DNA from: JBOFSQ01 sp051651625
Lineage (GTDB): Bacteria; Planctomycetota; Planctomycetia; Pirellulales; Thermoguttaceae
Direction: 5' to 3'
NCBI GenBank assembly: GCA_051651625.1
Contig: JBOFSQ010000033.1
Coordinates: 1 to 64,000 of the forward strand
Length of the DNA stretch: 64,000 bases
The notes beneath the pieces are model-generated. The model was not told the origin of the DNA and did not search any database. It saw only the letters and a list, made by a program, of their open reading frames with translations. The position numbers and the translations under genes are program-made. Numbering within the stretch: the stretch's first letter is position 1; each line of letters begins with the position of its first letter. Of this stretch, positions 53,554-62,404 are shown piece by piece.

Positions 53554-56500
53554 ATGCTCACCGCAATCGAACTATCAGGTTTCAAGAGTTTTGCCGACCG
53601 GACTCGTCTTGAGTTTTCGGACGGAATCTCTGCGCTTGTTGGGCCGAACGGTTCGGGGAAGTCGAATGTTGTTGACGCGATAAAGTGGGTGCTCGGTGAA
53701 CAGAGCATGAAAAAACTTCGCGGCAGCGAAGCGACCGACGTAATCTTCAGCGGCAGCGCGACCCGCGATGCACTCGGTTCCGCCGAAGTGACTCTCACGT
53801 TCGACAACACGACGAAAATCTTTCCCGATCTCGACACGCGCGAAGTTCACATCACACGCCGCGTCTATCGGAGTGGCGAAGGCGAGTATCTTGTCAACCG
53901 TCAAGCGTCGCGGCTCCGCGACATCAAAGAACTTCTCGCCGGAACCGGACTCGGCACGCAAGCCTACAGCATCATTGAACAAGGTCGCGTCGAATCGCTC
54001 CTCCAAAGTACGCCGGTTCAGCGTCGCGGAATCTTTGAAGACGCCGCAGGGATCAGCCGGTTTTACGCAAAAAAAGTCGAGGCCGGACGACGGTTAGAAC
54101 GTGTCGATCAAAATCTTGTTCGCGTTCGTGACAGCGTTGTTGAACTGGAGCAGCAACTAAAAACTGCGAAGACGCAAGCGGGCAAGGCGCAGCTTTATCG
54201 TGAGTACACGTCGCGTTTGCAAGAACTTCGCACCGACGCAGCACTTGTTGACTGGCGACGACTCCACGCCGCGATTGAACTGTCGCAGCGTGCGTGGGAC
54301 AAAGCGGTCGAGCGTAACGGCGATTTGGTTGCGGTCGTTGAACGTTTGGAGACGGAGTGGAGCGGTTGCGGCAGCGATCTCGAACACGTCGATGCGGCGA
54401 TCCGTTCGACGGAGCAGTCGCTCACGACGGCGACGGAGCGAATCACTTCGACACTTGCGGCGACAGAACAACTCTCCGCGCAGCACGTTCAAGTCGAAGA
54501 CGAAGTTCGGCAAACTGTTGCACAGATGAACGAGATGCGTCTCAAGTGGGGCGACGTTGAGACGCACATTCACCAAACGAAAACGCAACTCGCGGCGGCA
54601 GAGCAAGGATTTGTCGCGGCGACGGAGGCGTATGAATCGTGCCGTCTCCGCGATGTTAAACTTTCTGAACAGGTCGAGTCGCAGCGGCGCAGCGGCGACG
54701 CACTGCGAACGTCGCTTCTTCCTCACGAGCAAGAAGTTGTTCGCATCCAGAGCGAGATGAGTAGTTGCAGCGCGAACCTCGCCGCACTCGAACAAGATCG
54801 CACGCGAAACGAAGAACGCCTTCGCGGACTTGTGTCGCGGCGTGAAACGCTTGTTGGCACCGAACAAATCTTGTCACGCGAATTTTCTGACATCGCGGCG
54901 CGAGTTAACGAATGTCGCAGCGAACTCGACACAATCCGCACTCGCCGCGATACGCAAGCCACAAAACGCGAACAGTTGCTCGACGAACTGTCGGAGAATC
55001 GACAGCGACACAGCGCGCTTCGTGAACGTGCAAGCGTACTCGAAGACCTTGTGAATCGTTACGAAGGTTTGAGTCCGGGAGTGCGTGAAGTTTTGCAGGA
55101 GTCGAAGAATCCGGCGAGTCCGTTTCGTCACGCGCACGGTCTCGTTGCCGACATTTTTCACGTCGATATTGGTCGTGCGTTACTGATTGATCTTGCACTC
55201 GGCCCGAAGGCGCAGCAAGTTGTCGTCTCGCCCGAACCGGAACTGTTTCGTCACATTGAGCGGCGGTCAAACCAGTTTGCGGGGCGTGTCGGATTCATTT
55301 GGCTCGATCCACGCGGCAGCAGCGTTTCGGAGTCTCAAAACGATTTCTCACTTCGTCCCGGCGTGATTGGACGCGCCGACAAAATTGTTCACACGTCACC
55401 ACTTTTCGCGCCGCTCGCGCAGCGACTTCTGGGGCGAATTTGGATTGTCGAAAATCTTTCGATAGCGAAAAAACTGTACCGCGAGAGCGACGATCAAACC
55501 AGTTTTCTCACGGTCACTGGCGAGATGCTCGAAGCCGACGGCACGCTTGTTGTTGGTCCGCAGCAGACAGCGACGGGTTTGATTTCGCGCCGAAGTGAAC
55601 TGCGAAGTGTTCGTGACGAGTGTGATTCGGTGGCGGCGAAACTCGACGAGATGCAGCGTGCGATTCAGTTGACGCAAGAAAATCTTGCGGGCGACGAAAA
55701 GGCGTTCGATGACGCGGTGCAGCGGCTCCAGCTTTCGAGCAAAGATCGCGACGCGAAAGAAGTTGAACTGCGAACGGCGCAGGAGCAGCTCAAGCAGATC
55801 GCGTCGCAAGAAAACGAGTTGGCCCACGAAATCACGGCGTGCGAAGCGAAACGGACGCTCGCCCAGCAGCAGAGCGAAAGTCTTGCAAGCGAACTGGCGG
55901 TACAAGAATCGCACCGCGCGACGATTCGTGAGAAACTGGTCGCGGTCGAACGAGAACTTGTGCAAATGGAAGCGGCTTGGCACCAGCACGAAGAGCAGGT
56001 GACGGCATCGAAGGTCGAGTGTGCGAAGAGTGAAGAGCGACTTGCGTTCTTGCGTGAACGTCTTTCGCAGGTTGAGGAGCGGTGCCGCGAACAACTTGCG
56101 ATGCGTGAAGAGAACGCGAAACGTCGTCGGCAACTCACGGCGCGAATCGAGTCGCTGGAAGTGGCGATGCTCTCGCACCACGCGACGCTTGCAACGCTGT
56201 ACGGTCAGCGTGAATCGTTACTGCGTGACCGGAACGAACGCGGGATTGTCCGCGCGTGGCTCAGCGATTTTCGTAAACGTCAACATACCGAACTCAAAAA
56301 ACGGCAGAGTGAACTCAACAATGTTGCGTCGCAAACGCACAAACACCAAAACGAAGTTGAGCGACTCGTGCTGGAAAAAAAGGGACTCGCGCAGCGGCTC
56401 TACGACGAGTACGCGATTGACATCGCCGCCATCGATCTCGCGGCGACAACAACCGACGAATCGAGTTCGCACGAAGCGAGTTCGAGTGAAAACAGCGTTG

Positions 56501-57234
56501 ACGCCGCACGAGAGATTGACGAACTGCGGCAGAAGATTCAGAAGCTCGGTTACGTCAATCTCGAATCGATTGAAACGCTTGACGATCTCACGTCGCGTTA
56601 TGAATCGCGCTTTCAGCAATACAACGATTTGGTATCGGCGAAGCGTGCGACGGAGCGGCTGATTGAGCGAGTCAACGCCGACACGCAGCGGATGTTTGAG
56701 GAGACGTTTGACGGTGTGAAGCTCCACTTCCGCGAAGTTTTCCAACAGCTTTTCGGTGGTGGCAACGCCGATCTCGTTCTGGAAAATCCCGACTCGCCGC
56801 TTGAGAGTGGGGTTGAGATTGTTGCGCGTCCACCGGGGAAAGACTTGCGAAGTGTGACGCTGATGTCGGGCGGCGAGAAGACGCTAACTTGCGTCGCGCT
56901 GTTGCTGGCATTTTTCAAGTATCGTCCGAATCCGGTTTGCATTCTTGACGAAGTTGACGCCGCGCTCGACGAGGGGAACATCGACCGATTTGTTCGCGTC
57001 ATCCGCGACTTCCGTTTGGCGACGCAGTTCCTCATCATTACGCACTCGAAAAAGACGATGGCGTGCGCATCGACGCTCTACGGAATCACGATGCAAGAGT
57101 CGGGAGTTTCTAAACCGATTTCGGTACGGTTTATCGACGTCGGCGAACACGGCGAGATTCTCAAGTCGCCAGACGAACCTGAAGACCCCACAATCTTCTC
57201 CATCGACACGCAAGAACAAAACGTTGCGGCGTGA
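53554..57234 (+). CDS. smc: Chromosome segregation ATPase SMC
   Basis: A 1226-residue structural-maintenance-of-chromosomes protein. The N-terminal ATPase half has AIELSGFKSFADRT and Walker A GPNGSGKSNVVDAIKWVLGEQ (from about residue 32). Long coiled coils (about 170-500 and 650-1030) flank the hinge (about 506-650, GLVADIFHVDIGRALLIDLALG). The C-terminal half brings the signature LMSGGEKTLTCVALLLAFF at about 1105 and Walker B PVCILDEVDAALDEGN at about 1129. It loads onto DNA with ScpA and ScpB, which are not in this window. It converges on the small outer-membrane gene with 14 bases between stop codons. Confidence 0.95.
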   Translation: MLTAIELSGFKSFADRTRLEFSDGISALVGPNGSGKSNVVDAIKWVLGEQSMKKLRGSEATDVIFSGSATRDALGSAEVTLTFDNTTKIFPDLDTREVHITRRVYRSGEGEYLVNRQASRLRDIKELLAGTGLGTQAYSIIEQGRVESLLQSTPVQRRGIFEDAAGISRFYAKKVEAGRRLERVDQNLVRVRDSVVELEQQLKTAKTQAGKAQLYREYTSRLQELRTDAALVDWRRLHAAIELSQRAWDKAVERNGDLVAVVERLETEWSGCGSDLEHVDAAIRSTEQSLTTATERITSTLAATEQLSAQHVQVEDEVRQTVAQMNEMRLKWGDVETHIHQTKTQLAAAEQGFVAATEAYESCRLRDVKLSEQVESQRRSGDALRTSLLPHEQEVVRIQSEMSSCSANLAALEQDRTRNEERLRGLVSRRETLVGTEQILSREFSDIAARVNECRSELDTIRTRRDTQATKREQLLDELSENRQRHSALRERASVLEDLVNRYEGLSPGVREVLQESKNPASPFRHAHGLVADIFHVDIGRALLIDLALGPKAQQVVVSPEPELFRHIERRSNQFAGRVGFIWLDPRGSSVSESQNDFSLRPGVIGRADKIVHTSPLFAPLAQRLLGRIWIVENLSIAKKLYRESDDQTSFLTVTGEMLEADGTLVVGPQQTATGLISRRSELRSVRDECDSVAAKLDEMQRAIQLTQENLAGDEKAFDDAVQRLQLSSKDRDAKEVELRTAQEQLKQIASQENELAHEITACEAKRTLAQQQSESLASELAVQESHRATIREKLVAVERELVQMEAAWHQHEEQVTASKVECAKSEERLAFLRERLSQVEERCREQLAMREENAKRRRQLTARIESLEVAMLSHHATLATLYGQRESLLRDRNERGIVRAWLSDFRKRQHTELKKRQSELNNVASQTHKHQNEVERLVLEKKGLAQRLYDEYAIDIAAIDLAATTTDESSSHEASSSENSVDAAREIDELRQKIQKLGYVNLESIETLDDLTSRYESRFQQYNDLVSAKRATERLIERVNADTQRMFEETFDGVKLHFREVFQQLFGGGNADLVLENPDSPLESGVEIVARPPGKDLRSVTLMSGGEKTLTCVALLLAFFKYRPNPVCILDEVDAALDEGNIDRFVRVIRDFRLATQFLIITHSKKTMACASTLYGITMQESGVSKPISVRFIDVGEHGEILKSPDEPEDPTIFSIDTQEQNVAA

Positions 57235-57248
57235 ACGGCGAGCGGCGA

Positions 57249-58106
57249 CTAAAACGCCGCCTTCACACCGAGCACTAGTCCGCGCACGATAACGTTGTTG
57301 TCTGGAAGGTCTGACGTCCTTGCTGCCGTGTTGAGGCGGTCCAAACCCTCAAGCATCGTCGCGTCGAATCCTGCGAACGCCTTCACGCGATTCGTGAGTT
57401 GGCATGTGAGGTTAACACCACCAGCAGCAACCCAACCACCACGCGCGTTGCCAGTTTGATGACTATCGGGCTTACCATCACTATGGAGGTGGAACGTCAG
57501 AGTATTCGCGTACACACCGAATTTGCCGTAGGTTTCGATTCCAAATCGCGTGCCGAAATCGCGTCCCCACTTGCCGCCGACGTGAATTCCTGCAAGGTCA
57601 TTCGAGTACCAACTAGTGTTATCTCGCGTCGTTTCAGAAAAATTCGCGTAACCGATACCGGCGAACACTTTGAGGTTTTTGTTCCGTTCAAGCGTGTGGA
57701 CAAAGTTCATGTCTACCGCGTTGAAGTTCGCCAAAACGGGACGGTTTCTTTCGAGTACGTCTGTTGAAATCGGGTCACCCACGGCAGCGGCAGTTGTCGA
57801 AAGGTTATTGTAAAGCCCGGTGTAACCGAATTCGACAGCATTCTTTCCAAGTTCTAAACCGAGTGTCGCTTTCACGCCACCAGCCGCCGTGAAGCGACGA
57901 TAGTTTCCATCAACGTTAGCATACCCGCCACTAACGCATCCGATAAGCGCAGCGGCATCGGCGTAGACTTTGAGTTTGCTACGTTTCGGAGTGGCACACA
58001 AGTCGTCGCACGGATTGCACGCCACAACATCATCACACGGCGCGGCATAAACCGTCCCACTCACCAAAGCCGCGACAACGAAGCTGCCAAGAATTGTTTT
58101 CGTCAT
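57249..58106 (-). CDS. Predicted outer-membrane beta-barrel protein
   Basis: A 285-residue exported protein; signal peptide ILGSFVVAALVSGTVYA. The mature N-terminus is Cys-rich (PCDDVVACNPCDDLC), followed by alternating amphipathic strands such as GGVKATLGLELGKNAVEFGYTGLY, NLKVFAGIGYANF and GVNLTCQLTNRVKAFAGFDATML. It ends VKAAF with a terminal Phe, the usual barrel-assembly signal. It resembles small 8- to 12-stranded barrels, but no specific family was recognised. It is divergent from the second autotransporter across a ~650-base spacer. Confidence 0.65.
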   Translation of the reverse strand: MTKTILGSFVVAALVSGTVYAAPCDDVVACNPCDDLCATPKRSKLKVYADAAALIGCVSGGYANVDGNYRRFTAAGGVKATLGLELGKNAVEFGYTGLYNNLSTTAAAVGDPISTDVLERNRPVLANFNAVDMNFVHTLERNKNLKVFAGIGYANFSETTRDNTSWYSNDLAGIHVGGKWGRDFGTRFGIETYGKFGVYANTLTFHLHSDGKPDSHQTGNARGGWVAAGGVNLTCQLTNRVKAFAGFDATMLEGLDRLNTAARTSDLPDNNVIVRGLVLGVKAAF

Positions 58107-58323
58107 ACGAGTCTCTCTTTTTCAAGCTCTCACATCAGCCGAGAATGAAGTACGACTCACCAACAAAGTAAGCCTGCGTGTCAACGGACTCATCGTCGCA
58201 AACCGTCTGCGGCTCCCATTATTCTCGCTGCCTCCAAAGAGTTCCCCCCATTCGCCTAGATTGCCATGAGCGAGTGCCCAGAAGCAGGACACGCCCCAAA
58301 TAGCACATGCGGGACACACCCCC

Positions 58324-58413
58324 CAATAGGACATATAGGTCCTATATGACCTATATGTCCTATTGAACTCGCGCCAACAATAACTCTGCCACTCGCTTAC
58401 GCTTCGTGTTCCT
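58324..58413. repeat. R2 palindrome copy E and an R1 copy
   Basis: 58,324-58,365 is the most symmetrical R2 copy (CAATAGGACATATAGG with its complement). An R1 copy (CACTCGCTTACGCTTCGTG) follows at 58,390. Both lie in the spacer between two divergent genes, an exception to the rule that R1 follows stop codons. The 58,108-58,320 part of the spacer shows no gene. Confidence 0.85.
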
Positions 58414-58590
58414 ATTTGCGCATTCGCATTGAATAGGCAACGCAGGGCGACTTTGCGGATGAAGCGAGAATAAGGCGACCCGCTCGCTCTGGCAAACGAT
58501 AACCCGAAAGTGATCCATGGGGTCTCTCCGCAAAGTGTGGTAGAGCGTACACCAATTTGACATTCGACACCATTCACAGTTACCGCGCAT

Positions 58591-58712
58591 AACAGCCCGA
58601 AACGTAGCGTAGCGATAGCGGAGCGTAGTGAGGGAAGCGAAGACTCTGCGTCACCAACATGACGCCAACGTCGCCACTTCCCTCACTCCGCTACGCTACG
58701 TTTCGGGCTGTT
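58591..58712. repeat. Inverted repeat with exact 24-bp arms
   Basis: AACAGCCCGAAACGTAGCGT (plus AGCG) at 58,591-58,614 pairs exactly with 58,689-58,712. The inner arms GTGAGGGAAG and CTTCCCTCAC extend the match. The right arm ends 42 bases before the autotransporter start codon, so the hairpin lies in that gene's likely leader. Confidence 0.75.
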
Positions 58713-58754
58713 GTTACGAAACGCATTTGCGAAACAAATCAACGTGAGAGAATC

Positions 58755-60647
58755 ATGACAACCCAAAAACTCCCCGCATGGAAACACTTCGCCGCAGCAC
58801 TCGTCGCCGTAGGTGCTGCCGTCGTGGTGCCGCAAACGTTCGCGGCGACGGTCAACACGACTGACACGCCAGCGACAGTTAACGCTGGAACTGGTCTGGG
58901 GACGAATATCGGTAACGTCACCAACAACGACGACATCAAATTCGCTGGCGACCACACGCTCACCATCACCGGCAAGCCGGGTACGATCGCCCCAGCGTTC
59001 GACACTCTCAACAACATCACCACCGCAACAAACGGCACCGGTACGCTGATCTTCAAGCTCGACGACAACACGGATGTGTTGACCATCACGGGGAAGGTTG
59101 GGGTTGCCTATGAAAGTTCAGACCCTCCTGTCCAACCTGCCGTTCTCAAGGCATTGACCATCACCAGAGGGACGATCAACGTGACGGGCGAGATCATCGT
59201 CGGCGAGACCAAAAAAGAAGATAAGCTCGCAACGCTCACAACGGGAATGTACTTTGACGGCGGCGTTTGGAAATCGAACATCACCACTGCTTTTAACGCC
59301 ACCACAAATCTTGACGGCAAAATCACTTTTGCTGCTGCTAGTCCTAGTGTTGGTACTCCGAGTGGTTATCAGGTGTGGTACATCCAAGAAGCGGTTGGCT
59401 ATACCGGTGGCAAGCTCGAAGGAGAGATTAACGCGCCATATCACTGGATATACGATATTGATACCAAAGACGCCCCCGTTGACATTGCGAACAAATCACT
59501 TGCAACCGGTAATCTGTTAACGCAGCTTTACGATTTCGAGCACATTGGTACATACATCGCTGCGGACCCGGCCCCTCCGGGCCCCATCACCACCCCCGCC
59601 TCCAACAAAGGCTACATCACTGGTCGCGTGAAGTCGAAGGCGAACATCAGCGACACGATAGCGAACACGCCGATAATGTTTCAGCCGCAGTCGTTGTACA
59701 CGTCTGTTGTTGGACGTGGTTATCGTGGTCATGAGTGGGAGCGGAGTGCGTCGGCTTTCGGTACGGGTGCATCGCGGTTGTCTTTTTGGACGAACTACGT
59801 CGGACGTTCGACGAAACTTATTGCAGGCGGCACGCGGGCGGAGATTGATGGGATGTCGCTGATTACGTCGAACGGCGTTCAGTTTGGAGCCGACACGGTG
59901 TTTGGCAAGCGGACGATTGTTGGGGCGATGTTCAGCTACGAGCGTGGTTTGAGCGTTTTGAATACGAGTCGTATGGTTGGCGACAACTATTCGTTTGGCG
60001 TTTACGGTTCGCATCTGTTTAGCAGCGGGATTGATACGCTCGTGCTGCTTGGTTATGGTCATCAGAAGTACGATTCGCGTCGTTTTGACCCGACATTTTT
60101 GCACGAAAATGGAAGTCAAGGTAAGTTTATGTTTGCGAATCTTTCAGGCAACACGTTTGAGATGACGCTTGAAGGCGGGCGTCGTTTCCGTATGCGTGAG
60201 AACATGTGGATTCGTCCGGCGTTTGCGATAGACGTTTACAATAACGACGTGGGGAAGTTCACGGAAGCAGAGTTTGGCAATGGCAATGGCGGTTTGGACT
60301 TTGGGAGTATGTCTCTTACGCAGGCGTTCGTTCGCGGCGGTGGCGACATTATCTTGAAGCATAACCGTCTTGCGATGAACGGTGGTTTCTACCTTTCGCA
60401 TCAGTTGTTGGAGAGTGGCGTTCGCGTTTTCTCGACGACGAAAAACGCCGCCGACGGACCGAACGTTGGAGTGAGCGGCAGCGACTTGGGGCGTACTAAA
60501 CTGACGTTCAATGTTGGCGGGGCTTACGCGCTGGGTGCGCGCGAAGCGTTGAGCTTGTTCGGCGGCTACGACTGCGGCTACTTCTCCGACCGCCAAGGCA
60601 AACCGTGGGGACACAACGGGGTTGCTGGTGTGCGGTATCAGTTCTAG
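58755..60647 (+). CDS. Autotransporter with short passenger
   Basis: A 630-residue type V secreted protein. The signal peptide is FAAALVAVGAAVVVPQTFA. The passenger of about 300 residues is beta-rich (ATVNAGTGLGTNIGNVTNNDDIKF, LTITRGTINVTGEIIVGE). The barrel occupies about the last 290 residues and ends GVAGVRYQF. Segments such as NGVQFGADTVFGKRTIVGAMFSYERGLSVLN and GHQKYDSRRF align by eye with the barrel of the giant autotransporter at 41.3 kb. ATG 58,755 (MTTQKLPAWKHF) was chosen; the earlier frame reads through the inverted repeat. The TAG stop codon is the first three bases of the R3 element. Confidence 0.85.
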   Translation: MTTQKLPAWKHFAAALVAVGAAVVVPQTFAATVNTTDTPATVNAGTGLGTNIGNVTNNDDIKFAGDHTLTITGKPGTIAPAFDTLNNITTATNGTGTLIFKLDDNTDVLTITGKVGVAYESSDPPVQPAVLKALTITRGTINVTGEIIVGETKKEDKLATLTTGMYFDGGVWKSNITTAFNATTNLDGKITFAAASPSVGTPSGYQVWYIQEAVGYTGGKLEGEINAPYHWIYDIDTKDAPVDIANKSLATGNLLTQLYDFEHIGTYIAADPAPPGPITTPASNKGYITGRVKSKANISDTIANTPIMFQPQSLYTSVVGRGYRGHEWERSASAFGTGASRLSFWTNYVGRSTKLIAGGTRAEIDGMSLITSNGVQFGADTVFGKRTIVGAMFSYERGLSVLNTSRMVGDNYSFGVYGSHLFSSGIDTLVLLGYGHQKYDSRRFDPTFLHENGSQGKFMFANLSGNTFEMTLEGGRRFRMRENMWIRPAFAIDVYNNDVGKFTEAEFGNGNGGLDFGSMSLTQAFVRGGGDIILKHNRLAMNGGFYLSHQLLESGVRVFSTTKNAADGPNVGVSGSDLGRTKLTFNVGGAYALGAREALSLFGGYDCGYFSDRQGKPWGHNGVAGVRYQF

Positions 60648-60785
60648 TGCTTTGTGAATGTTAAATCTTGGGATTGCTCCGTAATTTAACCACGGAGACA
60701 CGGAGAGCACAGAGAAGACAAATCCTCTCCGTGTCTCCGTGGTTGAAAAAAGACAATCCAAAGACTTCAATTTTCCAAAGAACTA
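60645..60785. mobile_element. R3 MITE-like element, copy 2, inverted relative to copy 1
   Basis: TAGTGCTTTG at the left and CAAAGAACTA at the right (one mismatch from copy 1's end), with the same central ACCACGGAGACACGGAG inverted repeat. Read in reverse it matches the element at 1999-2148 almost base for base. Its first three bases serve as the stop codon of the autotransporter gene. Confidence 0.65.
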
Positions 60786-60825
60786 GGCAACGTACAGACA
60801 CAAGTGTCGCGGTATTCCCGCCGCA

Positions 60826-60945
60826 ATGCCGCAGGCACGAAGAAGGAGAGAACGTGGAACACACGGAAAAACGAAAGACGCGGAATGTAGAACTTCCGCG
60901 TCTTTCCGTCCGTCAGCGTGTTCCGCGTTAAAATTCTTGTTCGTA
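60826..60945. repeat. R4-type repeat, copy 5
   Basis: GCACGAAGAAGGAGAGAACG, GACGCGGAATG, CTTCCGCGTC and GCGTGTTCCGCGTTAAAATTC form the central part of the R4 family without its outer CGCAGATT arms. It lies between the R3 element and the carrier-protein-like ORF. Confidence 0.6.
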
Positions 60946-60951
60946 CCCATA

Positions 60952-61281
60952 GTGTTCTTTGGCGTGCGATACTTGCACGCAATTCTCGACAAGAACTTTG
61001 CTTTGTTCATCGTCGGAAGTGGTCTCTTCGCGTGGGGTGCGATGAAGCTGCTCTCTTGGTTACTCACACCAACACCGTGTCTTGCGGTTGATGTCATCGT
61101 CGAAGAAATTCTTGCGTACCGGCGGCGTCTCAAAGAGAAGATCGAGAGTCGTCCGGCGGAGTTGTCATCGGAATTACTTGAAGAAGAGTTGCGGACGTTT
61201 ATCGCCACAAACTTCGGATTCCGTGACCCGCAAAAGATTACCCGCGCCAGCCGCCTCGTCCGTGATTTGGGACTCGGTTGA
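60952..61281 (+). pseudogene. Membrane-anchored carrier-protein-like ORF, probably frameshifted
   Basis: From a GTG at 60,952 the frame encodes one hydrophobic segment (FALFIVGSGLFAWGAMKLLSWLL) and then a helical stretch, EELRTFIATNFGFRDPQKITRASRLVRDLGLG, that resembles the first helices of an acyl carrier protein. It stops at 61,281 just where the phosphopantetheine Ser motif DS is expected. In another frame the next bases read DSVELDIT, the usual continuation of LGLDSxEL. A small deletion in the GGACTCGG region would explain this. The case is suggestive, not proven; the start and the gene's reality are both uncertain. Confidence 0.4.
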
Positions 61282-61382
61282 ACTTGACATCACCGCAGGT
61301 ACGATGTCATCGTTACGAAACGCGCTTCGACGGTTGCCAGAAACAGCCAGAACGACACAAATTGCGCGAGCATCAAAACGCC

Positions 61383-61409
61383 GAAAACTCCGGTCTCTGC
61401 GGAGTTTTC
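61383..61409. terminator. Hairpin between tRNA-Ala and the carrier-like ORF
   Basis: GAAAACTCC, loop GGTCTCTGC, GGAGTTTTC is a 9-bp stem about 22 bases after the tRNA-Ala 3' end on the minus strand. Read leftward, its A/T-rich flank could support termination. It could serve either strand. Confidence 0.45.
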
Positions 61410-61431
61410 AGAACGCCGCAAGAACGGCGTA

Positions 61432-61504
61432 TGGAGGATAACGGGCTCGAACCGATGACCTTCTGGCTGCCAGCCAGACGCTCTCCCAACTGAGCTAATC
61501 CCCC
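61432..61504 (-). tRNA. tRNA-Ala (anticodon GGC)
   Basis: 73 bases beginning GGGGGAT and ending ATCCTCC plus discriminator A, a 7-bp acceptor stem with one G-T pair. The D-arm is TAGCTCAGTTGGGAGAGC; the anticodon arm TCTGG-CTGGCAG-CCAGA gives anticodon GGC (codon GCC); the T-arm contains GGTTCGAGCC. CCA is not encoded. Confidence 0.95.
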
Positions 61505-61564
61505 AAGGCGGCGGAATTGTAGCACATCCCGCCAATGCGTCAACACGCTCCAAAAAATTACACA

Positions 61565-62377
61565 CTACGGAAACATCGCCGCACCACCAACTATCGCACC
61601 AGCCTGAAACAATCCGCCACGAACAGAAAGCGGAACCGGCTCAACCACATACGGCGCACAGTCGCCAACTCGATAATAACCCAACGTGTAAAAACACTCG
61701 TTCGGCAAACGTACCCCAGCCTTGTACGGTATCAGCGGAACACCAACAAAAAACTTCGCGCCCGAAATCACCGGTTGCAACACCGGACAAATCGTGTGAC
61801 CATATCGCTCAAGTTGTACGTCTTCAAAATACGCACCCTTCGTCGCCAGCGCAGAAGCCTTCCAGTGAAAACAAGTCGTCTCACGCTGACGCGCCTCATA
61901 CGGATTTTGCGGAACCGGACACTCCTTCGGAAGCCCATTCGCAGAATCGGGACGAATGTCAATCGAGATGTTGCGAATAGGATGAAAACCCGGTGCGTCA
62001 GGACACGCCGGCGAAGCATCACGCGCCGGACGTGTTGAGATCGTTGTCGGAAAACGTGAGAGCGACGGCGGCGTAGATGAGTCTGTTGACGGCACCATCG
62101 ACGGAAACGTCGTTGGTAGTTCCGGCGGTAGCGGTGCGTCAGACGCAGTTGGCGAAACCGGCGGCGCAATCGGCGTGAACGGAACCGGAGATGACGGGTC
62201 TTGTAAGGCCGGAAGCGCGTCCGGCAACGGCGCGTCGGTTGCGAACTGCACCGTGCGAATCACTGGCGGTTTGCCCGTCGCACGTTGCGGCTCCTGCGGT
62301 TGACGCCAACGAACATCCGCCGCCGAAACCACCGGCACCACTAACGCAAAAAGCGAGACAACAAGAACACGTTTCAT
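61565..62377 (-). CDS. Secreted conserved protein of planctomycete type
   Basis: A 270-residue exported protein of unknown function; signal peptide VLVVSLFALVVPVVSA. A Pro/Ser-rich linker covers residues about 25-115. The conserved C-terminal domain has ETTCFHWKASALATKGAYFEDVQLERYGH, QPVISGAKFFVGVPLIPYK, CFYTLGYYRVGDCAPY and PLSVRGGLFQAGAIVGGAAMF. The last two look membrane-associated or structural. This pattern recalls a protein seen in many planctomycetes, but no function is known. ATG 62,377 places the signal peptide correctly. It lies 27 bases downstream of guaB on the same strand. Confidence 0.7.
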   Translation of the reverse strand: MKRVLVVSLFALVVPVVSAADVRWRQPQEPQRATGKPPVIRTVQFATDAPLPDALPALQDPSSPVPFTPIAPPVSPTASDAPLPPELPTTFPSMVPSTDSSTPPSLSRFPTTISTRPARDASPACPDAPGFHPIRNISIDIRPDSANGLPKECPVPQNPYEARQRETTCFHWKASALATKGAYFEDVQLERYGHTICPVLQPVISGAKFFVGVPLIPYKAGVRLPNECFYTLGYYRVGDCAPYVVEPVPLSVRGGLFQAGAIVGGAAMFP

Positions 62378-62404
62378 CGTTGGATTCCTTTCCAAATGTC
62401 AACA

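Noticed and set aside
58122..58577. A 151-codon ORF on the minus strand with phrases RTYRSYRTYMSYW
   Set aside because: The phrases are the R2 palindrome and R1 repeat in translation; the same words appear upstream of other genes, so this is not a gene.
61082..61441. A separate 119-codon gene
   Set aside because: Most of it is out of frame with the carrier-like sequence; only the short DSVELDIT segment is meaningful, and it is explained by a frameshift.
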